A stretch of 8,080 nucleotides of DNA from Pseudonocardia sp. (GCA_030453005.1 JAKDLE010000098.1:1-8080); one strand, 5' to 3'; numbered from the stretch's first letter, positions 1-6,191 are shown. Program-made: numbers and translations. The notes: generated from the sequence alone by a model not told the origin.

Positions 1-38
1 CCGCGGCGGGGCGTTCGTCGTCGTTCAGGACCCGACGG

Positions 39-764
39 TCACAGCCCAACAGAGTTGGCGCCGTGCTCCGCCTGCTCGGAGGTGAAGCCGTCGAACTCCA
101 GCTGATCGACGAGGCCGGATCGGGAGAACGACGTGAAGTCGAGGTAGCTCTGCGCCTTCTTCTCCGCCTGCACCATCCAGTCGACGGTCACGGTGTCGAC
201 AGCGAATGTGGCGTCGTCGGTGGAGAACTGATCGAACTCCAGCTGCTTGATGAGCCCAGTTCGCGAGAACGCGGTGAAGTCGAGGTAGCTCTCGGCCTTG
301 CTCAGGGCGTTCTCCTGGCTGACCGTCATCTGCGGCTCGACGGGTGCCGGCGGCACAACCGCGGCCGCGGTCGCCGACGGGAAGCTGTACTGCGGACAGA
401 TGTTGCGCTGAGCGGCGTCGACGATCACGCCCATCACCTCGGGCCCCAGCCGGGAGACGCCGAGTTCGGCGACCAGCTGGTCGCGGGTGTACTCCTGGTA
501 GGCCATCACGTCGCACGCGCCCTGGCCGAGGCCGATGAGGGTGACGTCGTCCATGTCCGTGCTCAGCCCCGGGTAGTCCAGGACGTCCGCGACGAACTTC
601 TCGCCCGGCGTCGCAGGTGAGGGCGGGGCGCTTGTCGGAGTGCTGATCTGCGCGGGCTCGGCCAAGGTGGCCGCTTCGTCGACGACCGGCTCGTTGCTGC
701 ACGCCGTGAGCAGGCCGAGGGTGACGGCGAGCAGGGCGAGGACGGCGAGCGCGGGACGGCGCAT
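39..764 (-). CDS. Secreted lipoprotein with DUF732-like domain and two Ltp repeats
   Basis: This 241-aa protein is predicted to be exported and anchored to the outer face of the membrane. Residues 1-21 form a lipoprotein signal peptide: an RR start, a hydrophobic stretch and the lipobox LTAC, with Cys22 as the lipidation site. A Pro/Ser/Thr/Ala-rich linker follows. Residues about 54-127 resemble DUF732, a small domain common in actinobacterial exported proteins, with two cysteines (84 and 123) that could pair. Residues about 150-241 hold two copies of the Ltp repeat (AESYLDFTAFSRTGL and AQSYLDFTSFSRSGL, 47 residues apart), the fold of the superinfection-exclusion lipoprotein of Streptococcus phage TP-J34. 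ATG 764 is chosen because GGAG lies 5 nt upstream on the minus strand and the signal peptide begins there. The families are recognised with good confidence. The role (cell-surface structure, DNA-entry block or other) is unknown. Confidence 0.88.
   Translation of the reverse strand: MRRPALAVLALLAVTLGLLTACSNEPVVDEAATLAEPAQISTPTSAPPSPATPGEKFVADVLDYPGLSTDMDDVTLIGLGQGACDVMAYQEYTRDQLVAELGVSRLGPEVMGVIVDAAQRNICPQYSFPSATAAAVVPPAPVEPQMTVSQENALSKAESYLDFTAFSRTGLIKQLEFDQFSTDDATFAVDTVTVDWMVQAEKKAQSYLDFTSFSRSGLVDQLEFDGFTSEQAEHGANSVGL
91..307. repeat. Tandem Ltp-domain repeat inside the lipoprotein gene, period 141 bp
   Basis: The stretches starting at 91 and at 232 are recognisably the same DNA, for example CGAACTCCAGCTG near both starts and GTGAAGTCGAGGTAGCTC further in. 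They are offset by 141 bp, which is exactly 47 codons, so the repeat keeps frame and encodes two Ltp modules. Similarity at the nucleotide level points to fairly recent duplication, gene conversion, or strong constraint on the motif. Confidence 0.75.
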
Positions 765-1102
765 GACTACTCCGGTCGGTCGAGGGGGACTGCTCTGGTC
801 TTCGCACGTTCTCGCCGCCCTGTTACGCGCTGCGTGAGCGGATCATCACATCGGGTTACGCACTCCTCAGCGTCCTTGTGATCCGCCGCCCCGTCTGCTC
901 CGCGAGCGCGGCGTCGCGCACTGCATCACCAGCAGGCGGAGCAGTCGGGTGCACACGCCGGGTGTCGTCGAGAGCTCTGCAGGCGAGAGCCGGTCACCGC
1001 CGTCGCGGGGCACCTCGATCACCAACACGCGGCCCTTGCCGGCCACCATGACCACCCCGGCCGTCGTGGCGCCGCGGTGGGCGTCGGCCGTAGCCTCGGA
1101 CG
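765..1102. other. Intergenic region between the lipoprotein gene and selO
   Basis: These 338 bp separate two divergent genes and should hold both promoters. I cannot point to a convincing -10/-35 pair. Visible structure is a direct repeat GTTACGC at 822-828 and 855-861 (33 bp apart), and an imperfect inverted repeat with arms GCGGATCATCACA (838-850) and TGTGATCCGC (877-886). These could be regulatory sites or a weak 3' structure for the doubtful minus-strand ORF at 867-1049. Nothing resembles a tRNA, ncRNA or mobile element. Confidence 0.5.
867..1049 (-). CDS. Doubtful small hypothetical protein
   Basis: A 60-aa frame starts at ATG 1049 and ends at TGA 867. The frame is also open upstream to an ATG at 1115, but that start would overlap the beginning of selO. 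The first 45 or so codons use G or C at the third position in most cases, as real genes do here. The N-terminal part (MVAGKGRVLVIEVPRDGGD) reads like a beta-strand followed by a loop. A G-rich run (GGGGTGG) sits just before the ATG. The last 12-15 residues turn Arg/Ser-rich and look less protein-like. I recognise no family. It could be a real small protein, a gene remnant, or a chance frame. Confidence 0.22.
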   Translation of the reverse strand: MVAGKGRVLVIEVPRDGGDRLSPAELSTTPGVCTRLLRLLVMQCATPRSRSRRGGGSQGR

Positions 1103-2551
1103 ATGACTGTCGCACGCACGTTGTTCGAGTTCGACGACTCCTACGCGCGCGAGCTACCGAGCCTGTCGGTGCCGTGGACAGCCGCTCCGACGCCTGCGCC
1201 GGAGCTGCTGGTGCTCAACGAGGGGTTGGCCGCGGAGCTGGGTGTCGACACCGCGGCGCTGCGGGAGCCGTCGGGGGTGTCGCTGCTGGTGGGCCACGGG
1301 CTCCCGGAGGGGGTGACGCCGGTTGCGCAAGCCTACGCCGGTCACCAGTTCGGCGGCTACATGCCGCGCCTCGGTGACGGTCGTGCGCTGCTACTCGGCG
1401 AGGTGACCGACGTGGCGGGCCGCCGCCGCGACGTGCACCTGAAGGGGTCGGGGCGCACCCCGTTCGCCCGCGGGGGCGACGGCAAGGCGGCGGTGGGCCC
1501 GATGCTGCGGGAGTACCTGATCGGCGAGGCGATGCACGGCCTCGGGATCCCGACGACGCGGGGGCTCTCGGTCGTCGCCACCGGCGAGCGGGTGCAGCGG
1601 GAGTGGGGGCCGCTGCCGGGCGCGGTGCTCTGCCGCGTCGCCGCGAGCCACCTGCGTGTGGGAACGTTCCAGTACGCCGCCCACCTCCCTGACACCACCG
1701 GCGGCGACCAGGACGTGCTGCGCGCGCTCGCCGACCACGCCATCGCCCGCCACCACCCCGACGCCGGCTCCTATCTGGAGCTGTACCGCCGCGTGGTCGA
1801 CGCCCAGGCCGAGCTCGTCGCCCGGTGGATGCTCGTCGGCTTCGTCCACGGCGTGATGAACACCGACAACACGACGATCTCCGGCGAGACCATCGACTAC
1901 GGCCCCTGCGCGTTCCTGGACGCCTACGACCCGGCCACGGTGTTCAGCTCCATCGACCACCGCGGCCGCTACGCCTACGGCAACCAGCCCGCGATCGCCC
2001 AGTGGAACCTCGCACGACTCGGCGAGACGCTGCTGCCCCTGATCGACGACAACGGCGAGGCCGCGGTGGAGGCCGCCACCGCGGTGCTGAGCACGTTCGC
2101 GGACTCCTACCAGCGGCACTGGGCCGAGGGCATGGCCGCGAAACTCGGGCTTCCGACGCCGGACCCGCGGCTGGCCGAGGACCTGCTGGAGCTGATGCAC
2201 GCGCAGCGCGTCGACTTCACCACGTTCTTCCGGGCGCTCTCGGCCGAGCGCGCCCGGTCGCTGTTCGCCGAGCCGGAGCCGTTCGACGCATGGGCGGCGC
2301 GTCGCGCGGCGCTGCTGCCCGCGGATGGGGCCGAGACGGCGGCGGCGATGGACCGGGTCAACCCCGTCTACATCCCGCGTAACCACCACGTGGAGGAGGC
2401 GCTCACGAGGGCGACCGCGGGAGATCCGGCTCCGTTCCACCGGTTGGTCGACGTCGTCTCCACGCCCTTCGAGGAGCGACCCGGCCTGGAGGACTACGCG
2501 GCGCCTCCGCAGACGGGGTGCGCCCCGCACATCACCTACTGCGGCACCTGA
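1103..2551 (+). CDS. selO: Protein adenylyltransferase SelO (YdiU/UPF0061 family)
   Basis: This 482-aa protein has the normal full length for bacterial SelO. SelO is a pseudokinase-fold enzyme that transfers AMP from ATP to Ser/Thr/Tyr of target proteins and is linked to redox homeostasis. Visible signatures are [19 protein letters not shown] (78-96), [10 protein letters not shown] with Lys114 (112-121), REYL with Glu137, the phosphate-contacting arginines Arg178 and Arg185 ([13 protein letters not shown]), MNTDN (252-256) and the DYG metal site with Asp265. From memory these match the K113/E136/R176/R183/N253/D262 set described for the Pseudomonas syringae enzyme, so it looks active. The protein ends YCGT, so Cys480 is third from the end, the position held by selenocysteine in animal SELENOO. 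ATG 1103 has only a weak GGA upstream. The stop overlaps the convergent TPR gene by 16 bp. Confidence 0.97.
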   Translation: MTVARTLFEFDDSYARELPSLSVPWTAAPTPAPELLVLNEGLAAELGVDTAALREPSGVSLLVGHGLPEGVTPVAQAYAGHQFGGYMPRLGDGRALLLGEVTDVAGRRRDVHLKGSGRTPFARGGDGKAAVGPMLREYLIGEAMHGLGIPTTRGLSVVATGERVQREWGPLPGAVLCRVAASHLRVGTFQYAAHLPDTTGGDQDVLRALADHAIARHHPDAGSYLELYRRVVDAQAELVARWMLVGFVHGVMNTDNTTISGETIDYGPCAFLDAYDPATVFSSIDHRGRYAYGNQPAIAQWNLARLGETLLPLIDDNGEAAVEAATAVLSTFADSYQRHWAEGMAAKLGLPTPDPRLAEDLLELMHAQRVDFTTFFRALSAERARSLFAEPEPFDAWAARRAALLPADGAETAAAMDRVNPVYIPRNHHVEEALTRATAGDPAPFHRLVDVVSTPFEERPGLEDYAAPPQTGCAPHITYCGT

Positions 2552-2784
2552 CACCCGGCGGCGGTCATCGCCTCGGCCAGGCGCAGGTGTCCCGCGGCCT
2601 CGTCGTGCCGGCTCCGCCGTTGCAGCGTGCGCCCCAGCAGCAGCTGTGCGTAGGCGTCGGCGGGGTTCGCCCCGACGAGCCGACGCAGCTCGTCCTCCGC
2701 CCGCCCGAGCTGCGCGGAGTGGTAGTAGGCCCGCGCCAGCAGCAGCCGAGCTCCGCCCGCGCCGGGAACGCCATCCGATCTCAC
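2536..2784 (-). pseudogene. Short TPR protein, probably N-terminally truncated
   Basis: The frame encodes 82 aa with two tetratricopeptide units. The first is around LLLARAYYHSAQLGRAEDEL (about 14-36) and the second around DAYAQLLLGRTLQRRSRHDEA (about 43-70). TPRs form helix-turn-helix scaffolds for protein binding. Actinobacterial proteins of this type, as I recall them, carry roughly 30-40 more residues before the first LLLARAYY helix. Here that part is replaced by a short unrelated stretch starting at GTG 2784, and the frame stays open further upstream without an obvious start. There is no good ribosome binding site. The 3' end overlaps selO by 16 bp (TAG at 2536-2538). Either the gene lost its 5' end at about 2765-2790, next to the damaged sigma locus, or it is a genuinely minimal TPR protein. 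Confidence 0.6.
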
Positions 2785-2813
2785 GAACCCGATCCACAGG
2801 GCGTCTACCTTCT

Positions 2814-3109
2814 GTGACGAGCAAGCAGCCGTTCGAGACCATCGTCGCGCTGCACGGGGCGGCCGTGCTGCGCGTGTGCCGTGCCTGCTCGGAACGGCCG
2901 ACGCTGATGACGCCTGGTCGGAGACGTTCCTGTCGGCAATGCGGGCCTACCCCGACCTGCCCGCCGATGCCAACGTCGAGGCTTGGCTGGTCACGATCGC
3001 CCACCGCAAGGCCCTCGACGTCATCCGCGCCGCGAGCCGTCGGGCGGTCCCGACCGCGCAGGCGCCCGACGCACCGGCCCCGCCGCGTCCCGACGGGCCC
3101 GACCCAGAC
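2814..3109 (+). pseudogene. ECF-type sigma factor fragment (region 2 only, frameshifted)
   Basis: A reading from GTG 2814 gives SKQPFETIVALHGAAVLRVCRA. After a shift in frame it continues LLGTADADDAWSETFLSAMR and then DANVEAWLVTIAHRKALDVI, ending in an Ala/Pro-rich linker. This is region 2 of an ECF sigma-70 factor, the part that binds the polymerase clamp and the -10 element. The expected codons GCC CTG CTC read GCCTGCTC at 2883-2890, so one C is missing and the two halves lie in different frames. Region 4, which binds the -35 element, is absent: at about 3110 the frame passes into a restriction endonuclease. As written the locus cannot make a working sigma factor. The break at 2883-2890 could be a sequencing error, but the loss of region 4 could not. 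Confidence 0.8.
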
Positions 3110-3880
3110 GCCTTCGATCAAGCCATCCGCAGCTACTGGTCGGTGCGCGACGCGCAAGCGGCCAAACAGCTCGCCAGCGGGAAGGTCGACGCCGGAAGCC
3201 GCGGTTCGGTCACCGGCGGCGGCCACCTCGACGCAATTCTCGACCTGCTCGAGCAAGTCTTCGTCGCGGCCGGCTTCGACCGGTCGGAGGTAATGCGCCG
3301 CGCCGGCGTGGAGCTTCCCGGCTATTGCCGGCCCACCAAGAAGTGGGACCTCGTCGTGTTCTCCCGCAAGCGTCTCGTCGCAGCGATCGAACTGAAGTCC
3401 CAGGTCGGGCCGTCCTTCGGCAACAACTTCAACAACCGCACCGAGGAAGCGATCGGCAACGCGGTCGACGTCTGGCGCGCCTACGAGGAAGGGACCTTCG
3501 GCGCGGTCCGACCGTGGCTCGGCTACGTCTTCCTGCTCGAGGAGACGGGCAAGTCGGTCACTCCCGTTCGGGTCGCGTCCGGGGTCTTCCGCCCCGAACC
3601 GATCTTCGATGACCGTGAGGCGCGGTACCGACGATGGCCGCCCGGTCGGCCGACGTTCCTCTGTTACCCAGATCGGCGCGATCGGGTTGACCGGGCCCTC
3701 CCGGCCCGCACATCGCTCGTCGGCCAATGGGGCGCTGACCGTCACCGCGGTCCGGTGGCAATGGATGGTCATCGCCAGATTCTCCTGGTCTACCCACCAC
3801 CGGTCGAGGTCAGTCGAGCGCACGCGCGACGGCCGCGGCGAAGGTCCACGCATCGCGGGCGGTTAGCCTGGCGGCGGTGA
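2876..3880 (+). CDS. Chimeric frame: sigma fragment fused to PaeR7I/XhoI-family type II restriction endonuclease
   Basis: The open frame spans 334 codons, but only about residues 79-245 (3110-3610) are restriction-enzyme sequence. PaeR7I and XhoI cut CTCGAG and have a PD-(D/E)xK fold. Visible motifs are VTGGGHLDAI (112-121), LPGYCRPTKKWDLVVF (147-162), AAIELKSQVGPSFGNNFNNR (169-188), EEAIGNAVDVW and RPWLGYVFLLEE. The catalytic set is likely Asp158 with Glu172 and Lys174 of the IELK motif. Residues 1-60 belong to sigma region 2, 61-78 are a Pro-rich linker, and homology stops near IFDD; the SY..RYE..C segment expected next is missing. Codons after 3610 look non-coding. There is no native start codon for the enzyme and no methyltransferase gene in the window. 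Family membership is near certain. I infer a decayed, transferred gene fragment; a translated fusion product is possible but less likely. Confidence 0.72.
   Translation: MPCLLGTADADDAWSETFLSAMRAYPDLPADANVEAWLVTIAHRKALDVIRAASRRAVPTAQAPDAPAPPRPDGPDPDAFDQAIRSYWSVRDAQAAKQLASGKVDAGSRGSVTGGGHLDAILDLLEQVFVAAGFDRSEVMRRAGVELPGYCRPTKKWDLVVFSRKRLVAAIELKSQVGPSFGNNFNNRTEEAIGNAVDVWRAYEEGTFGAVRPWLGYVFLLEETGKSVTPVRVASGVFRPEPIFDDREARYRRWPPGRPTFLCYPDRRDRVDRALPARTSLVGQWGADRHRGPVAMDGHRQILLVYPPPVEVSRAHARRPRRRSTHRGRLAWRR
3611..3809. other. Unassigned sequence between the endonuclease remnant and the MocR gene
   Basis: About 200 bp follow the last recognisable endonuclease residue. Several frames are open, including the tail of the chimeric frame up to 3880, which runs into the 3' end of the convergent MocR gene, and a minus-strand frame. 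None gives a sequence I recognise, and the residue mix (RRDRVDRALPAR and similar) looks like chance translation of GC-rich DNA. I see no terminator with a T-run and no clear insertion-sequence ends. It may hold the far border of the inserted DNA. Confidence 0.45.
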
Positions 3881-5141
3881 CGCGGATGCCGTGGCGGCCG
3901 TCGGCGACGGCCCGTGTGCGAAAGGACGAGCCGTCGCGCACCGACCAGCCGGCCCGGGCGAGGGACGCGACAACCGGCCCGGAGTCCCGCGGGACGGGTA
4001 TCCAGGCGTTGAGCCCGTCGGTGGGGAACGGCGTCTCGACCCCGACCGCGGCGAGGGCGTCGCGCAGGGCATCGGTCCGGCGGGCGTAGGCGCTGCGGGC
4101 GCGACGGAACAGCACGGGGGCGTCGGGCGCCGTGAGCAGTTCCGCGGCGACCTGCTGGAGGAGGTGGCTGACCCAGGTCGCGCCGGGCCGCAGGCGGGTG
4201 CTGAGCAGTTCCGCGGTGGTGGGATCGGACCCGACGGCGGCCACGCGCATGTCGGGTCCGAGGAACTTGGCCACCGACCGCACCAGCGCCCAGTGCCGGG
4301 TGCTCGGCGGCGTGATCCTGCGGTAGGGGCGCCGCGAGACCGCGGAGAAGTGGTCGTCCTCGATGACCAGGACGTGGGGGAACCCGGCGAGGAGGACGCG
4401 CAGTTCGTCGGCGCGTTCGGCGGTGAGGCTGACACCGGTCGGGTTGTGCGCGCGGGGGGTGACGATCACGGCTCGCGCTCCGGCGTTCAGCGCGGTCCGC
4501 AACGCGTCCGCGCGCATGCCGGAGGTGTCGAGGTCGACCGGGATCGCCCGCAGCCCGTTGACGCGGACGGTGCCTTCGCTGGCGTAGAAGCAGGGGTCTT
4601 CCAGTGCGACGAGGTCGCCGCGGGTCAGGTGCGCGGTCAGCAACCGGTCGACGGCGTCGACAGCGCCATGGGTGACCGAGATCGACAGCGGCTGCGTCAC
4701 CGCCGCGGCCATCGACTCCCGGGCCCAGGCGGCGAACCGCCCGTCGACGGCGGGGCTGCCGTAGAGCTGGGTGCGGTAGTCCAGCCGGGCGATCGCGGCG
4801 GACAGGTCCGGTAGCAGCGCCGGATCCGGGTTGCCGCTCGACAGATCGACGAGCCCGGGCAGGGGGTGTTCCGGTTCCGCTGTCTGAGGAACCGTCTCGT
4901 CGGGGAACCGGGGCACCTCCCGGATGTGCGTACCGCCCCGGCCGCGTGTCTCGGCCAGCCCGGCACCGACGAGCGCGCGGTACGCCACGGCGACGGTGTT
5001 GCGGTGCACTCCCAGCCGCTGCGCCAGGTCGCGGATCGGCGGGACGGTATCGCCGGGGCGCAGTTCTCCCGCGCCGACCAGGTCGCGGATGCTGGCCGCG
5101 ATCTCCGCCGCCGTTGCACCCGTGATCCGCACCCCAGACAT
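3810..5141 (-). CDS. MocR/PdxR-type regulator (GntR wHTH plus PLP aminotransferase domain)
   Basis: This 443-aa protein has the full MocR layout. Residues 1-75 are a GntR winged helix: LRPGDTVPPIRDLAQRLGVH (27-46), then RNTVAVAYRALVGAGL as recognition helix, then the wing ETRGRGGTHI. After a linker (76-95), residues 96-443 form a class I aminotransferase fold. PLP residues are kept: Lys292 in SVAKFLGPDMRV for the Schiff base, Asn233 in HNPTG, and the EDDH acid pair at 261-264, where His replaces the usual Tyr. Arg420 in GIRV could bind a substrate carboxylate. MocR proteins use bound PLP to sense an amino acid, amine or PLP itself, and bind repeats near divergent promoters. ATG 5141 is the first codon of a complete wHTH, with a weak GGGTGG before it. 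The gene is divergent from the aldolase gene, which is its most likely target. Confidence 0.93.
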   Translation of the reverse strand: MSGVRITGATAAEIAASIRDLVGAGELRPGDTVPPIRDLAQRLGVHRNTVAVAYRALVGAGLAETRGRGGTHIREVPRFPDETVPQTAEPEHPLPGLVDLSSGNPDPALLPDLSAAIARLDYRTQLYGSPAVDGRFAAWARESMAAAVTQPLSISVTHGAVDAVDRLLTAHLTRGDLVALEDPCFYASEGTVRVNGLRAIPVDLDTSGMRADALRTALNAGARAVIVTPRAHNPTGVSLTAERADELRVLLAGFPHVLVIEDDHFSAVSRRPYRRITPPSTRHWALVRSVAKFLGPDMRVAAVGSDPTTAELLSTRLRPGATWVSHLLQQVAAELLTAPDAPVLFRRARSAYARRTDALRDALAAVGVETPFPTDGLNAWIPVPRDSGPVVASLARAGWSVRDGSSFRTRAVADGRHGIRVTAARLTARDAWTFAAAVARALD

Positions 5142-5156
5142 GCGACCACCCTATGG

Positions 5157-5205
5157 CACGTGACAAACCTGGGTCAGTGCCCTACCTTTTGTGTCACGTG
5201 ACAAA
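5157..5205. promoter_or_regulatory. Putative MocR operator: two CACGTGACAAA repeats in the divergent promoter region
   Basis: CACGTGACAAA occurs twice in the same direction, at 5157-5167 and 5195-5205, 38 bp apart. The second copy sits in a perfect 12-bp palindrome, TGTCACGTGACA (5192-5203); the first is the imperfect TGGCACGTGACA. Direct repeats in the gap between a mocR gene and its divergent target are the usual binding arrangement for this family. A possible plus-strand promoter is TGACAA (5161-5166) with TACCTT (5183-5188), spacing 16 bp, which would put the second repeat near the transcription start, where bound protein would repress. The repeats are seen directly; the binding and promoter are inference. 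Confidence 0.6.
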
Positions 5206-5215
5206 GTTCGAGCAT

Positions 5216-5221
5216 GGGAGG
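5216..5221 (+). promoter_or_regulatory. Ribosome binding site GGGAGG that fixes the aldolase start at GTG 5228
   Basis: GGGAGG lies 6 nt before GTG 5228. The frame is open further upstream to 5153, but translation from there would run through the operator repeats and add 25 residues not found in DapA-type enzymes. The strong site and the fit of the enzyme's N-terminus (FTGLSAFPLTP) select GTG 5228. Confidence 0.8.
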
Positions 5222-5227
5222 TGCGCG

Positions 5228-6127
5228 GTGTTCACCGGGCTGAGCGCGTTCCCCCTGACCCCGGTCGGCGCGGACGGCGTCGACGAGGATCGACTGCACG
5301 AGCTCGTCGCCCGCCTGGACCGGGCAGGCGTCGACTCGATCGGCGTGTTGGGCTCGACAGGCAGCTACGCCTACCTGACCCGCGACGAGCGCCGCCGCGT
5401 GGCGGAGACCGCGGTCCGCGCCGCCGGTGAGACCCCTGTGCTGGTCGGGATCGGCGCGCTCGCGACGGCGGACGTGCTGCGCTGCGCCGAGGACGCGCAA
5501 GCGGCCGGGGCTGGCGCCGTGCTGCTCGCGCCCGTGTCCTACCAGCCGCTGACCGACGACGAGGTCTACGGCCTCTTCGCCGAGGTCACCGTATCCCTGT
5601 CGGTGCCGCTGTGCGTCTACGACAACCCCGCCACGACCCACGTCACCTTCAGCGACGACCTGCACGCCCGCATCGCCGCGCTGCCTCACGTCGGCTCGAT
5701 CAAGATCCCGGCCACCCCGACCGACCCGCACCGGGCCCGCGAACGCGTCACCCGGCTACGCGCCCACCTGCCCGACCACGTCACGATCGGCGTCAGTGGT
5801 GACCGCGCCGCCGCCGCGGGACTGATCGCCGGGTGCGAGGGCTGGTACAGCGTGCTGGGCGGGGTCTGGCCGCGGGTGTGCCTGGCCCTCACCCGCGCCG
5901 CGCGACGGGGAGATTCCACCGCTGCCCTGGATCTGACGCGGCGGCTCGACCCGGTCTGGCAGCTGTTCGACCGGTACGGCAGCTTGCGCGTGGCGTCGGC
6001 CATCGCCGAGCACGCCGGCCTCGTCGGGTCGCCGAACCTTCCCAGGCCCGTGACCGGCCTGCCCGCCGACGCACACCGCCGCGTCAGGCAGGTCGTCGAG
6101 CACCTCGACCCCGATGTGGGCCGGTGA
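5228..6127 (+). CDS. Dihydrodipicolinate synthase / N-acetylneuraminate lyase family aldolase
   Basis: From GTG 5228 the protein has 299 aa, the usual length of a DapA-type TIM barrel. These enzymes form a Schiff base between a lysine and a 2-keto acid such as pyruvate and then make or break a C-C bond. Lys159 (in SIKIPA) and Tyr131 (in CVYDNPATT) have the same 28-residue spacing as Lys161 and Tyr133 of E. coli DapA. The keto-acid-binding motif GTTGE reads GSTGS (42-46), with Ser in place of the usual Glu, which argues against a true dihydrodipicolinate synthase. The YDNPATT signature also suits the catabolic or side-branch members of the family. It is divergent from the MocR gene and first in a same-strand row with the PaiB and MOSC genes (64-bp gap). 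The substrate is unknown; an amino-acid-derived or sugar-acid-derived keto acid is plausible. Confidence 0.92.
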   Translation: MFTGLSAFPLTPVGADGVDEDRLHELVARLDRAGVDSIGVLGSTGSYAYLTRDERRRVAETAVRAAGETPVLVGIGALATADVLRCAEDAQAAGAGAVLLAPVSYQPLTDDEVYGLFAEVTVSLSVPLCVYDNPATTHVTFSDDLHARIAALPHVGSIKIPATPTDPHRARERVTRLRAHLPDHVTIGVSGDRAAAAGLIAGCEGWYSVLGGVWPRVCLALTRAARRGDSTAALDLTRRLDPVWQLFDRYGSLRVASAIAEHAGLVGSPNLPRPVTGLPADAHRRVRQVVEHLDPDVGR

Positions 6128-6191
6128 GCCTGAACGGCTCGACCCACCTGAGATGCCCCGGCATCCGAACAGATCGCGAGGAGATCCCACC

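Noticed and set aside
25..807. 260-codon minus-strand frame over the lipoprotein gene
   Set aside because: It is a shadow in another frame. The Arg/Pro-rich product has no domain, while the overlapping frame has a lipobox, DUF732-like and Ltp domains.
2780..2813. ECF-type promoter (GGAAC / CGTC) for sigma autoregulation
   Set aside because: CGTC is present at 2802-2805, but no GGAAC-like box lies at the required 16-17 bp spacing.
3558..3800. Minus-strand 80-codon frame opposite the endonuclease end, considered as a transposase or methyltransferase piece
   Set aside because: No recognisable motif; Arg/Gly/Pro-rich composition typical of chance translation.
1391..3853. Open minus-strand frame of 820 codons crossing selO, the TPR gene and the endonuclease remnant
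   Set aside because: It is antisense to a clear selO gene, has a repetitive Arg/Gly/Ala-rich translation, and arises from GC-rich codon use of the genes on the other strand.
3790..5166. 458-codon minus-strand frame over the MocR gene
   Set aside because: Low-complexity Arg/Pro/Ala translation; the overlapping 443-aa frame shows complete wHTH and aminotransferase motifs.
5153..5227. Upstream extension of the aldolase by 25 codons
   Set aside because: It would run through the operator repeats and lacks family similarity; GGGAGG correctly placed before GTG 5228 supports the shorter form.
6114..6191. Upstream extension of the PaiB-like protein from ATG 6114
   Set aside because: It would overlap the end of the aldolase gene, and the conserved N-terminus MYVPAQF begins at GTG 6192 after GAGGAG.
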